Source of the DNA: Candidatus Coatesiibacteriota bacterium
Lineage (GTDB): Bacteria; RBG-13-66-14; B26-G2; JAUVZD01
Direction of reading: 5' to 3'
Assembly (NCBI GenBank): GCA_030602715.1
Contig: JAUVZD010000016.1
Span: 1-18,094 of the forward strand
Length of the DNA stretch: 18,094 bases
In this document: one piece after another, positions 7,042-14,956 of the stretch
Position numbering within the stretch: the first letter of the stretch is position 1
Layout of the letters: every line of letters begins with the position of its first letter
The notes under the pieces: generated by a model
Database searches by the model: none
The model's input: only the letters and a program-made list of their open reading frames with translations
What the model was told of the DNA's origin: nothing
Made by a program: the position numbers and the translations under genes

Positions 7042-9716
7042 GCTCTAAAAAGCCCGCATCGGAAGAGCCGGTCACCATTGACCCGGTATGCGGGATGACC
7101 GTAGAGCCGGGGAGGGAAGCCGCCCGAAGCGTCTATGCGGGCAAGACCTACCTCTTCTGCTCAACCGCCTGCAAGCAAAAGTTTGACGCCGACCCTAAGA
7201 CCTACCTGCGCCCAAAAGAGGAAGCACAGAAGTCTGCGGACCATCCGACTAAGACAGCCCCCACTTTGAATGCCACTCAACGCCTCACCTTCACCGTTCT
7301 GGGGATGACCTGCGCCTCCTGCGTGAAGAAGATAGAGGGGACTGTGGGGGCTATGAAGGGCGTCCTCAGAGCGGAGGTTAACTTCGCCTCCGAGACGCTC
7401 TCCGTGGACTTTATTCCCCCCAAAACCACCTTGCAGGACATCATCGCCACGATAGAGTCCCTGGATTACCAGGTGCCCGTCGGCAAGATGGACCTGCCGG
7501 TGGGGGGGATGACTTGCGCCTCCTGCGTAAAAGCCATTGAGGACGCCCTGAGCGCCCTGCCGGGCGTGGTGGAAGCGTCCGCCAACTTCGCCAGCGAAAG
7601 GGTCACAGTAAGTATCCTTTCCGGCACGGTGGGGATAAAGGAGATAAAAAAGGCTGTTGAAGGTGCCGGTTACACCCTCCTCTCCACAAAGCTCGGTGAG
7701 GAAGCGGAAGATGAGGAGCAGGCTCTTCGCAAAAGAAGCTACCATACACTACGGCGCCGTTTCCTCGTCTCCGCAGTCCTCACCATCCCCATCCTCCTGC
7801 TCACCTTCTCCAAATTTCTGCCCGTTCTATCCAACATCCCCCGAACCCCCATCTCCTATCTCCTCTTCGCATTGACCGCACCGGTGCTCTTCTACTGCGG
7901 ACTGCAGTTCTTCGTCGGTGCCTGGGCAAAGCTCAAGCGCGCCGGCGCGGACATGAACACCCTGGTGGCGGTGGGCACCGCCTCAGCCTTTCTATACAGC
8001 ACCATAGCCACCTTCTACCCCGCCTTCTTCACCGCCATCGGTCAAAGCCCCGCCCTCTATTTCGACACCACAGCGGTGATCATCACCCTCATCCTGCTGG
8101 GACGCCTGCTGGAAGCCCGCGCCAAGGGAAAAGCTACCGAGGCAATCAAGAAGTTGGCCGGGCTGGCGGCTAGGACCGCCCGGGTGCTCAGAGACGACAA
8201 GGAGGTGGCGGTGGCGGTTGAGGATGTTCTGGTGGGGGACATAATAATCGTGCGCCCGGGAGAGAAGGTGCCCGTTGACGGGGTCATGGTTGAGGGTTAT
8301 AGCGCCGTTGACCAATCAATGCTCACCGGCGAGCCTCTTCCAGTGGAGAAGAAGGTTGGTGATGATATTATCGGCGCCACAATCAACAAGACCGGCACCT
8401 TCCGCTTTCGGGCTACCAAGGTCGGCAGGGAGACCGCTCTGGCACAGATAATCAAGCTGGTGGCTGAGGCTCAGGGGAGTAAAGCCCCGGTTCAGCGCTT
8501 GGTGGACCGCATCGCCGCCGTCTTCGTCCCCCTAGTAATCGCCTCAGCCATCATAACCCTCATGGTGTGGCTCATCGCCGGTCCCTCCCCCAGCCTGACC
8601 TATGCCCTGGTCAACTTCGTCGCCGTGCTAATCATCGCCTGCCCCTGCGCCCTGGGCTTGGCAACTCCCACGGCAATCATCGTGGGCACCGGACGGGGGG
8701 CGCAGTTGGGCATACTCATCAAGGACGCCCAAGCTCTGGAGCGCAGTGCTTCCCTTAATACGGTGGTGATGGACAAGACCGGCACCCTGACCAGGGGCGA
8801 GCCCATCATAAGCGACATGGTCCCCGCCGAGGGTGAGGATAAGACTTCAGTTCTCACCCTTGCCGCCGCCCTGGAGCACGGCTCCGAACACCCTCTGGGA
8901 GAGGCGGTGATGCGCAGGGCGGAGAAGCAGGGCCTGGATTTCCCCACAGCGGAGAATTTCTCAGCCCTGGAAGGGATGGGGGTAAGAGGGGAAGTGGAGG
9001 GCAGGACTTGCCACCTGGGAAACGAACGACTGATGGTTTCACTGGGCATAGATATAGCCCCCCTGAAGGCGACTGCGGAGAAACTCCACAATGAAGGCAA
9101 GACGGTATTCTATCTCGCTTCCGGTGAAAAGCTGGTCGGATTGCTTTCGGCAAGCGACACCGTGAAGGAGAGTGCAAGCCCCACGGTCGCCCGGCTCAAG
9201 GAGATGGGCATGGAGGTGATAATGCTTACCGGGGACAATCCCCGAAGCGCCGGGGCGGTGGCTTCCAAGCTGGGCATCGGGCGGGTGCTTGCCGAGGTCC
9301 TGCCGGCGGACAAAGCCCAGGTGATAGCCGACCTGCAGGGCGAAGGGCGAGTAGTAGCTATGGTTGGCGACGGGATAAACGACGCCATAGCCCTGGCACA
9401 GGCTGATGTGGGCATAGCCCTGGGGAGCGGGACCGACATTGCCCGGGAGGCGAGCGAGATAACCATAGTAGGGGACAACCTCAGCGGGGTCCCCAACGCC
9501 GTGGCTCTCTCCCGGCGGACGATGGCAACCATCAAGGGCAATCTCTTCTGGGCTTTCATCTACAACATCATCGGCATCCCCATCGCCGCCGGTCTGCTCT
9601 ATCCCTTCATAGGTCTCCTGCTTAACCCCATGATAGCCGCCGGCGCAATGGCGGCGAGCTCGGTCTTCGTGGTCACCAATAGTCTGAGATTGCGGAGATT
9701 CAAAGGTGTAAGATAA
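7038..9716 (+). CDS. copA: Copper-exporting P1B-type ATPase with YHS and two HMA domains
   Basis: This 892-residue membrane pump has, in order, a YHS domain (about 12-57), two heavy-metal-associated domains with the Cu-binding motifs GMTCASC (89-95 and 157-163), membrane helices, and a complete P-type ATPase core. The core shows TGEP (430-433), the transmembrane metal site CPC (535-537), DKTGT with phosphorylated Asp579, SEHPLG with His618, and GDGIND (777-782). Tyr842-Asn843 and the MxxSS motif (871-875) in the last two helices indicate Cu(I)-ATPase (P1B-1) specificity. The likely role is ATP-driven Cu(I) export. The usual GDGINDAPA reads GDGINDAIA here. The start ATG overlaps the upstream YHS stop. 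It is last in the Sec-glutaredoxin/YHS/copA operon and ends 21 bp before a strong terminator. Confidence 0.95.
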   Translation: MSSKKPASEEPVTIDPVCGMTVEPGREAARSVYAGKTYLFCSTACKQKFDADPKTYLRPKEEAQKSADHPTKTAPTLNATQRLTFTVLGMTCASCVKKIEGTVGAMKGVLRAEVNFASETLSVDFIPPKTTLQDIIATIESLDYQVPVGKMDLPVGGMTCASCVKAIEDALSALPGVVEASANFASERVTVSILSGTVGIKEIKKAVEGAGYTLLSTKLGEEAEDEEQALRKRSYHTLRRRFLVSAVLTIPILLLTFSKFLPVLSNIPRTPISYLLFALTAPVLFYCGLQFFVGAWAKLKRAGADMNTLVAVGTASAFLYSTIATFYPAFFTAIGQSPALYFDTTAVIITLILLGRLLEARAKGKATEAIKKLAGLAARTARVLRDDKEVAVAVEDVLVGDIIIVRPGEKVPVDGVMVEGYSAVDQSMLTGEPLPVEKKVGDDIIGATINKTGTFRFRATKVGRETALAQIIKLVAEAQGSKAPVQRLVDRIAAVFVPLVIASAIITLMVWLIAGPSPSLTYALVNFVAVLIIACPCALGLATPTAIIVGTGRGAQLGILIKDAQALERSASLNTVVMDKTGTLTRGEPIISDMVPAEGEDKTSVLTLAAALEHGSEHPLGEAVMRRAEKQGLDFPTAENFSALEGMGVRGEVEGRTCHLGNERLMVSLGIDIAPLKATAEKLHNEGKTVFYLASGEKLVGLLSASDTVKESASPTVARLKEMGMEVIMLTGDNPRSAGAVASKLGIGRVLAEVLPADKAQVIADLQGEGRVVAMVGDGINDAIALAQADVGIALGSGTDIAREASEITIVGDNLSGVPNAVALSRRTMATIKGNLFWAFIYNIIGIPIAAGLLYPFIGLLLNPMIAAGAMAASSVFVVTNSLRLRRFKGVR

Positions 9717-9737
9717 GGGATACTTTCCCGCCAATTC

Positions 9738-9765
9738 AACCGCCCGTCTATCGGGCGGTTTTTTT
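9738..9765 (+). terminator. Rho-independent terminator of the copA operon
   Basis: A GC-rich perfect stem (9738-9746 with 9752-9760, loop of 5) runs into seven consecutive T. It is one of the clearest terminators in the window. Confidence 0.95.
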
Positions 9766-9853
9766 GATGGAGATTGGGTTTATGTTTCGTTGTTTTTAAA
9801 GTCCCTCCTTTTTTTCCTTTCTCCGCCGTGTGTATTTTGTTACTATTGTAAAA

Positions 9854-10375
9854 ATGGACGCTGCACAAAGCGCATATTGGGACAAAATAAGCTCCACCGC
9901 TCTAACCTCGGCTATGGACGATGAGCAGGTGCGGTTATCCGACATTAAGGGCAAATACATACTCGCCGCCCTGGTGGACCAGAAGGGAGCCCTCTCCCTG
10001 GAGAAGCTGGAGGGCAAAGGTCTGACCGATTTCCTGCTCAACCCCCGACTGGTGGTGGCGGTGGTCATCTCCCTGGAGGAGATGGGAGCTCTCCTGCGCC
10101 CCTTAGCGATAGGAATGATACGCACCATCCTGCGAGAGAGGCTCTCCTCCATGACAGAGAAAATCCGGGAGAAGGGGAAAGACCCACCCCAGGACTTGAG
10201 CGAGAGATTTCTGGTTCTGCTCGCCCCGGAACTTTCAGGCGTCGCCCAACACCCGGAAGAGGGGATGGCTTACCTCTGGCTCATCTCGCCCCAAGGTGAG
10301 ATTCTGGGCGGTTTCAGCGGCGCGGAGGGTCTGGAGGAGGTCAAAAAATTACTGAGCGAGGTGCTGGATGGGTAA
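9854..10375 (+). CDS. Hypothetical protein, 173 residues
   Basis: I do not recognise this protein. It has no signal peptide; a hydrophobic stretch (GLTDFLLNPRLVVAVVISL) is short and probably buried. The C-terminal part (MAYLWLISPQGEILGGFSG, then LEEVKKLLSEVL) resembles the last strands and helix of thioredoxin-fold proteins, but no CxxC is present, so this is only a hint. The start is uncertain. The ATG at 9854 has no Shine-Dalgarno site, and an in-frame GTG at 9830 has none either. TACTAT stands 7 nt before the ATG, so a leaderless mRNA is possible. The gene overlaps the next one by 8 bp, implying an operon and translational coupling. Confidence 0.7.
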   Translation: MDAAQSAYWDKISSTALTSAMDDEQVRLSDIKGKYILAALVDQKGALSLEKLEGKGLTDFLLNPRLVVAVVISLEEMGALLRPLAIGMIRTILRERLSSMTEKIREKGKDPPQDLSERFLVLLAPELSGVAQHPEEGMAYLWLISPQGEILGGFSGAEGLEEVKKLLSEVLDG

Positions 10376-10808
10376 TGACAAAGTGATGGACGGGAAGAGA
10401 TTGTTATGCCCACACTGCGGAGCCACACTGGATGATTCAGGAGGTGAGATAGTCTGCAAAGTCTGCTCTGCAACCTGGCAGGGGCTGGAGAGCTTACGTT
10501 CGGAGATGGTGCAGAAGGCTCAGGCGGTCAGCCCCCTCATCTCCCGCCTGAAACTGCGAATAATCTTCCAGATTGTGCTGGTCGCTTTGAGCCTGGCGGT
10601 GACCGCCCTGGCGTTTATTTATATCATCCCCGTATTCCCTCAGCTCAACGCTTCCACCGTCCCCCTCTACGAGCGGATTCTTCTGTGGTCTTTCATCGTC
10701 GCCATCTGCCTGATACCCCTCATATTCGCCTTCGCCACTGTGCAGACTATTCTATTACTGCGCAGGATGCTTAAGATGGAGAAATCCCTGCGGCAAAATC
10801 CGTTATAG
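10368..10808 (+). CDS. Zinc-ribbon protein with two membrane segments
   Basis: The 146-residue product begins with a cytoplasmic zinc ribbon, Cys14-x2-Cys17 (CPHCG) and Cys30-x2-Cys33 (CKVC). An amphipathic linker follows, then two hydrophobic segments (about 65-90, starting at IIFQIVLVALSLAVTALAF, and about 108-133, around WSFIVAICLIPLIFAFA), and a basic tail. Such small zinc-ribbon/two-TM proteins are common but have no established function. The start overlaps the end of the upstream gene by 8 bp, with GAGG 6 nt upstream, so the two are probably cotranslated. No enzymatic motif is visible. Confidence 0.8.
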   Translation: MGNDKVMDGKRLLCPHCGATLDDSGGEIVCKVCSATWQGLESLRSEMVQKAQAVSPLISRLKLRIIFQIVLVALSLAVTALAFIYIIPVFPQLNASTVPLYERILLWSFIVAICLIPLIFAFATVQTILLLRRMLKMEKSLRQNPL

Positions 10809-10833
10809 TAGTCTTTAAATTCTTGATTAATAT

Positions 10834-10860
10834 TAAAAACCCACCCCGAACGAGGTGGGT
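10834..10860 (-). terminator. Terminator between convergent genes
   Basis: A 7-bp perfect stem (10839-10845 with 10854-10860) has TTTTT on its minus-strand 3' side (10834-10838). It serves the minus gene ending at 10885; the stem alone may also act on the plus-strand genes. Confidence 0.75.
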
Positions 10861-10884
10861 CATAATTATAGACTCCCCGAATTC

Positions 10885-11256
10885 TTATCTCGGAAAATTC
10901 TGCCCCCCGATGTCCACGATGGTCTCCACCTCAATAACCCCCATTATCCCCATTCCAGTGGGGAGATAATCGGCAGCCTTTGAGTAATAAGAATGTTCCT
11001 TGACCGGCGTAGCCTTTCCGCTCACCTCCACAAACCTGCGGGAAAACTTCTCCAGCTCCCGGTCCCATTCCCACAGATTCTGTTTATTCTTGTGCAGGAT
11101 ATAGAACTCCCTATCGGAAACCTGCAAGAGATAATGCGGTCCTTCCGACTTGGTCCCAATGGCAGCATAGACCACCAGCACCAATCCCTTATATCCTTCG
11201 CCTTTATACACCCCTCCTTTCGCCACTCCTTCTCCTGCCCTCTTTGCCTGAACCAT
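10885..11256 (-). CDS. Hypothetical protein, 123 residues
   Basis: The start is placed at the ATG at 11256 because AGGAGG lies just upstream; the frame extends further but that extension is AT-rich upstream DNA. The N-terminus is rich in Lys and Gly (MVQAKRAGEGVAKGGVYKG). The central part has alternating strands (LVLVVYAAIG, HYLLQVSDREFYILHKN). The C-terminal half (RRFVEVSGKATPVKE, MGIMGVIEVETIVDIG) has the strand spacing of a small OB-fold barrel, but I cannot assign a family. No signal peptide, membrane helix or catalytic motif is visible. It stands alone on the minus strand with its own terminator, about 120 bp from the repeat-bounded DUF262 island. Confidence 0.7.
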   Translation of the reverse strand: MVQAKRAGEGVAKGGVYKGEGYKGLVLVVYAAIGTKSEGPHYLLQVSDREFYILHKNKQNLWEWDRELEKFSRRFVEVSGKATPVKEHSYYSKAADYLPTGMGIMGVIEVETIVDIGGQNFPR

Positions 11257-11374
11257 CTTTCTACCTCCTAAAGACAATGGTATTGATATTAAAAAAGCGA
11301 TAAACTCCGCACAAAAGTCTCTGCATTGAGGGTTAATCCAAAAAAATACTAACATAATTACTTGAAAAAGCAAC

Positions 11375-11431
11375 CCCCCCCTACGCCGGTCTGCTGAACT
11401 GATGTATCTTATTAAAAAAGCGCCGGCGATA
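11375..11431. repeat. 57-bp direct repeat, left copy (displaced fetB 3' end)
   Basis: This copy matches 13257-13313 at 56 of 57 positions, differing only at 11385. It contains, on the minus strand, the last 16 codons and stop of the fetB-like gene, without the rest of that gene. It sits about 40 bp downstream of the DUF262 stop codon. Confidence 0.95.
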
Positions 11432-11470
11432 TAATAAAATGATTTTGCTACCTATAAGTATCATCTTAAA

Positions 11471-13153
11471 TTACTTTAGCTCTAGTTGATACTTTTCTTT
11501 GAAATAATTAACCATAATTTCTCTTCTTATTTTGATAAATTCTTTTGGGTCATCCCAAATTTTATCATTCAAGTCGAGTGTAGGTAAAAAATCATAATGA
11601 TCCAAGTACTTCTTACCTTCCCTACTACTAAAGAACTCTTTTGGAAATTTCCCTAATTTTAGATTATTAACTTCCCATTTTATCGGCTGCATATTCCATA
11701 TTGAATCTATTTGCTTTTCCAACGATTTATTCTTTTTTATCATTCTTTGCGGAAATATGTGATCAATTTCAGGATTGAACCTTCCTCTAACATCTGGGTC
11801 AAATTGGAATAACCTATTAGGACTCATAATCTTCAATGAAAACCATTTGTAATCAGTAAAATTGACCTCATAGAGCTCCGTATTTCGCTTTTTTGATTCT
11901 TCCAGCGACGAAATAAATTCGTCAAGTGGAAATTTGTTTGTCTTTTTAGTATTTCTTTTTAAAATCCTTGTGAAATTGTCAACAATACTTTGTAATCTCC
12001 AATCGTTTATTTGTGATAATATAAAGTACTGTTTTAACTTCAATACATCATCTTGACTAAAGTCCCTATATTTTATTCCTTTTTCACGCAAAAGATAAAA
12101 ATATACAGCCATTGGCAGAAGAGCAAGTTTTTTTGGAATTACTGAGTTATGATTGATTTTAAACTCCACCCACATAAAATCGCATAAAAATTCTCTAAGT
12201 GGTGCTTTTAGATCTCTCCAAATCTTATTGAATTCTTTCAATTCAGTTTTAGTATCAATCTTTTTCGGGTCTACTCTTACTCTTCCTACTATCAACAAAT
12301 GCAATAATTGAAGTATGCTGTATGAATCAAATTGATATCCGTTACTGGTCTTATTGTATACATCCCTTGAAAAAAGCTGTAATTTCTCTTCAAAAGTAGG
12401 ATAATACTCTTTGATCCTTGTGAATAATGAATCAGCTAATGATAACGTCACACCGGTCATATTCAATCTTTGGAATATTTCATTTACTATACTTTCATCA
12501 ACTTGTGAGATGGGGAAATATGCCAGTGATTTCTTATCCATTTCTACAAAAACTTTCCATAAATTATCTATATTATTTTCTACTCGAATACTTTCATCAT
12601 CTGATATTCCATTAAGATTTCTTAGAATTTCTTTCCTAAATTTAAACTTTTCTTCTGGCTTCTTTGAAAACAATTCGTTTAATCTAATGTAACTTACACG
12701 TATTGGGGATTGCTTTTCAACAAAACTAAAACCAGTTTCATCAAGTTCAAGCTCTTCATCATCCATATCAAACAAAAGGTCAAAAACTAATACCTTACCA
12801 TTAAATGTATATTTTAAACATGAATATAAAGTCTGCAATCTTTGTTGATCATCATAAACCAGTGATTTATCTTCTCTCTCCCATAATCCTTTATCTACAA
12901 TTTTTACAATTTCACCATCCTCGTAATCATTTATGAATTCTCTATATGGAATATTTTCTTTAGTACTCCATAAAAGCAACCCGCCAATTGGATAACCCCG
13001 TAATAGTGAATCAAATAATTTACAGATGTAAAACTCACTTTCATATCTACTCCCCCAAACATAGGGTCTTTGAACGGCAGGAAGAAACCAGCCGCCATAT
13101 GTAGCATTAATCTTGTTTATTACCTCTTTTATTGAAATGCTCTGGTATGACAT
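11471..13153 (-). CDS. DUF262/HNH protein, GmrSD-like putative defence nuclease
   Basis: The 560-residue protein starts with a DUF262 (GmrS/ParB-like) domain: LPAVQRPYVWG (24-34), SLLRGYPIGGLLLW (49-62) and YDDQQRLQTLY (100-110). The last is a variant of the family's DGQQR nucleotide-binding motif with Asp102 for Gly. The C-terminus carries a DUF1524-type HNH nuclease motif, NPEIDHIFPQRM with Asp464-His465, followed by Asn487 and NNLKLGK (496-502). In the GmrSD type IV restriction family these parts give NTP-dependent cutting of modified phage DNA; similar single-chain fusions occur in many defence islands. Codon use is strongly AT-biased compared with neighbours, indicating recent transfer. 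Intergenic DNA upstream (13154-13256) is also AT-rich. GAGGGGG precedes the ATG. Its target is unknown. Confidence 0.88.
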   Translation of the reverse strand: MSYQSISIKEVINKINATYGGWFLPAVQRPYVWGSRYESEFYICKLFDSLLRGYPIGGLLLWSTKENIPYREFINDYEDGEIVKIVDKGLWEREDKSLVYDDQQRLQTLYSCLKYTFNGKVLVFDLLFDMDDEELELDETGFSFVEKQSPIRVSYIRLNELFSKKPEEKFKFRKEILRNLNGISDDESIRVENNIDNLWKVFVEMDKKSLAYFPISQVDESIVNEIFQRLNMTGVTLSLADSLFTRIKEYYPTFEEKLQLFSRDVYNKTSNGYQFDSYSILQLLHLLIVGRVRVDPKKIDTKTELKEFNKIWRDLKAPLREFLCDFMWVEFKINHNSVIPKKLALLPMAVYFYLLREKGIKYRDFSQDDVLKLKQYFILSQINDWRLQSIVDNFTRILKRNTKKTNKFPLDEFISSLEESKKRNTELYEVNFTDYKWFSLKIMSPNRLFQFDPDVRGRFNPEIDHIFPQRMIKKNKSLEKQIDSIWNMQPIKWEVNNLKLGKFPKEFFSSREGKKYLDHYDFLPTLDLNDKIWDDPKEFIKIRREIMVNYFKEKYQLELK

Positions 13154-13256
13154 TTCCCCCTCTTTTCTAATTTATTTTAATTCTAACACGTATTTGAAGA
13201 AATTGAATTACAAAAATAATAGCATAAAAATTCCAAAAAATACTGTTTTTCGTTAT

Positions 13257-13313
13257 CCCCCCCTACCCCGGTCTGCTGAACTGATGTATCTTATTAAAAA
13301 AGCGCCGGCGATA
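13257..13313. repeat. 57-bp direct repeat, right copy (3' end of fetB)
   Basis: This is the in-gene copy of the repeat. It comprises the final 16 codons of the fetB-like gene, its TAG and six further C residues on the plus strand. The left copy at 11375-11431 would change the last residue from Gly to Ala but keeps the stop. Confidence 0.95.
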
Positions 13314-14042
13314 CATCTTCACCCCGATGATTGCGGAGAGGGATACCGACGCCGCCAGCATATAATAGACCACAATCTGATAAAGCACCGCCAGGCGGGG
13401 GTCCACCCCGGCTACAATCTGACCGGTCATCATCCCCGGCAACTGCACGATGCCGGCGGTCATAAGACCGTTGATGGTGGGGATGAGCGCCTTCTTCAGC
13501 GACTCCCGCACCATAGGCGCAGACGCCTGAGCGGAACTTGCCCCCAAGGAGAGGGCGCCTAAAACCGCATCGGAGCGGTCTTTCAGTTGAGTGCGCAGAG
13601 TTGCCATGCCGATGGAGACGCCGTTCATGGCTCCATTTATGATCATCCCGGAGATGGGGATGACATAGCGAGGGTCATACCAGGGATCCAGCGGAATCAC
13701 CAGGGAGAAGACCACCATTATCACCGAGAAGGAGGCGGCCATCACCGCAAAGCTTGCCACCACGATACGCTTCTCGCCCCGTCCCTCCACCCGCCGAGAG
13801 GCGCTGTAGCCGGCGATTAACATCATCACCAAAAGCATCGCCAAGACCGCATACCAGTGCTCCAGACCAAAGACCCAGTTCAGGATGTAGCCGACGATCA
13901 CCAGCTGGATGAAACAGCGCACAGTGCCGATGAGCAGGTCTTTTTCCAGAAAAAGCCTGCTCAACAGGGATATGGCTAAGACCACGGCGATGAGCCCCAG
14001 GGAAATAGCTACATCTATGTAATCTATCTGGATGATGCTCAC
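13263..14042 (-). CDS. fetB: FetB-like (UPF0014) ABC transporter permease
   Basis: This 259-residue integral membrane protein has about seven hydrophobic segments and the UPF0014 signatures: RCFIQLVIVGYIL (42-54), PISGMIINGAMNG, and the highly conserved KKALIPTINGLMTAGIV with LPGMMTGQIVAGVDPRLAV and LYQIV. In E. coli FetB pairs with the ATPase FetA and is implicated in iron export and oxidative-stress resistance. The GTG start at 14042 has GGAG 5 nt upstream and overlaps the FetA stop (GTGA), so translation is coupled. The final 16 codons lie within the 57-bp repeat that bounds the DUF262 island, meaning the C-terminus may have been restored by the inserted DNA. Length is typical of the family, so function is probably intact. 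Confidence 0.92.
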   Translation of the reverse strand: MSIIQIDYIDVAISLGLIAVVLAISLLSRLFLEKDLLIGTVRCFIQLVIVGYILNWVFGLEHWYAVLAMLLVMMLIAGYSASRRVEGRGEKRIVVASFAVMAASFSVIMVVFSLVIPLDPWYDPRYVIPISGMIINGAMNGVSIGMATLRTQLKDRSDAVLGALSLGASSAQASAPMVRESLKKALIPTINGLMTAGIVQLPGMMTGQIVAGVDPRLAVLYQIVVYYMLAASVSLSAIIGVKMYRRRFFNKIHQFSRPG

Positions 14043-14800
14043 TTCAGCTCCCCCAAAAAGTCCCTCATCCGAGTTGTTCTGGGATTGGTCAATAAGGACT
14101 TGGCATCACCCTCCTCCACCGCCCCGCCGTCGGTGAGGAAGATGATACGGTGGGCTAACTTCAGCTTGGGTATCTCGTGGGTTACATGGATGACGGTCAA
14201 GCCGGTCTCCCTCTGCAGTTCAGCAAGGTTGGCAAGCACCTTACGGGCTACCGGTGGGTCAAGATATGAGGTGCTCTCATCCAGCATGAGCAGTTGGGGA
14301 GAGAGCCAGAGAGCCCGCGCCAGACAGACCCGCTGCTCCTCCCCACCGGAGAGGTCGCCCTTGCGCTCAAGAAGCTCCTCGGGAAGTCCCACCACAGCCA
14401 GAAGCTCGCCGAACCGCTCGCCATCATCCCCCTTTGCAGAACCGCCGGAAAAACGAGAACCATAGGTGATATTTTCCCGCACCGTGCCCTCAAATAGCAG
14501 GGGCTTCTGGGGCAGAAGCAGTGCCAGGCGCCGCAGGCTCAAGACCTCCAGGCTCTCTACATCCTTCCCGGCAAAGGTTATCCTGCCCCCATCGGCGCTT
14601 TCCAGCCGGTTTATCAAGCGAAGCAGAGTGGTCTTCCCCGAGCCCGAGGGTCCGATGAGTGCGGTGGTCTTTCCCCGGGCGATGGATAGGTCTAATTCCG
14701 AAAAGATGACATTCCTTTCCACACCCTTCTTCCCCTCATCCTGTTGGGACTTGAAGGATTTAACCACACCTGAGAACTCAACCAGGCTTTCATCGCTCAC
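14039..14800 (-). CDS. fetA: FetA-like ABC transporter ATP-binding protein
   Basis: The 253-residue ATPase has all ABC motifs: Walker A GPSGSGKTT (50-58), Q-loop Gln98, signature LSGGEEQR (150-157), Walker B LLMLDE with catalytic Glu175, D-loop YLDP, and an H-loop histidine in VIHVTHE. It should power the adjacent FetB-like permease. Start choice: the frame extends 51 codons upstream, but that part is AT-rich and reads like non-coding promoter DNA. The GTG at 14800, encoding (M)SDESLVEFSG, has GGTGG 5 nt upstream and gives a length near the family norm. A Ser/Gly-rich insertion (about 115-127) precedes the helical subdomain. The stop overlaps the fetB start. Metal specificity (iron in E. coli) is inferred from homology only. 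Confidence 0.9.
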   Translation of the reverse strand: MSDESLVEFSGVVKSFKSQQDEGKKGVERNVIFSELDLSIARGKTTALIGPSGSGKTTLLRLINRLESADGGRITFAGKDVESLEVLSLRRLALLLPQKPLLFEGTVRENITYGSRFSGGSAKGDDGERFGELLAVVGLPEELLERKGDLSGGEEQRVCLARALWLSPQLLMLDESTSYLDPPVARKVLANLAELQRETGLTVIHVTHEIPKLKLAHRIIFLTDGGAVEEGDAKSLLTNPRTTRMRDFLGELK

Positions 14801-14877
14801 GGTAACCACCCCGGGGTAGTTGATAAAATAAATCAAACAAATATTAACATTAAAACCAAACCCACAGGATAAAGTAT

Positions 14878-14907
14878 TTGACCATAGCTCGTCCTTAGTT
14901 ATATAAT
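14878..14907 (+). promoter_or_regulatory. Sigma70-type promoter for the C25-like lipoprotein gene
   Basis: TTGACC (14878-14883), an 18-bp spacer and a perfect TATAAT (14902-14907) stand 49 bp before the start codon at 14957. The position in the divergent intergenic region supports it. No equally good minus-strand promoter for fetAB was seen there. Confidence 0.75.
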
Positions 14908-14956
14908 CTATCTTCAACACTAAGAATGTTAGCCGTTCCCACCCGGAGGACAATAT

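Larger units (their letters stand above)
11375..13313. mobile_element. Putative small genomic island carrying one DUF262 gene
   Basis: The segment between the two 57-bp direct repeats (repeat period 1,882 bp) is strongly AT-rich, unlike the flanking genes, and holds a single DUF262/HNH gene. One repeat copy completes the fetB gene and the other is an orphan fragment, which is the arrangement left by integration into a gene 3' end. No integrase, transposase or terminal inverted repeat was seen. The segment may therefore be the remnant of a larger element, an element moved in trans, or a product of homologous recombination. Confidence 0.55.

Noticed and set aside
9039-9734. Long minus-strand reading frame of 231 codons
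   Set aside because: It is opposite the copA ATPase core and is low-complexity with no recognisable features; an antisense shadow.
11375-13313. Insertion sequence or composite transposon
   Set aside because: No transposase and no terminal inverted repeats; a 57-bp direct repeat is far longer than a usual target duplication.
14801-14953. N-terminal extension of FetA by 51 codons
   Set aside because: The extension is AT-rich, has no family similarity and overlaps a clear divergent promoter; the GTG at 14800 has a ribosome binding site.
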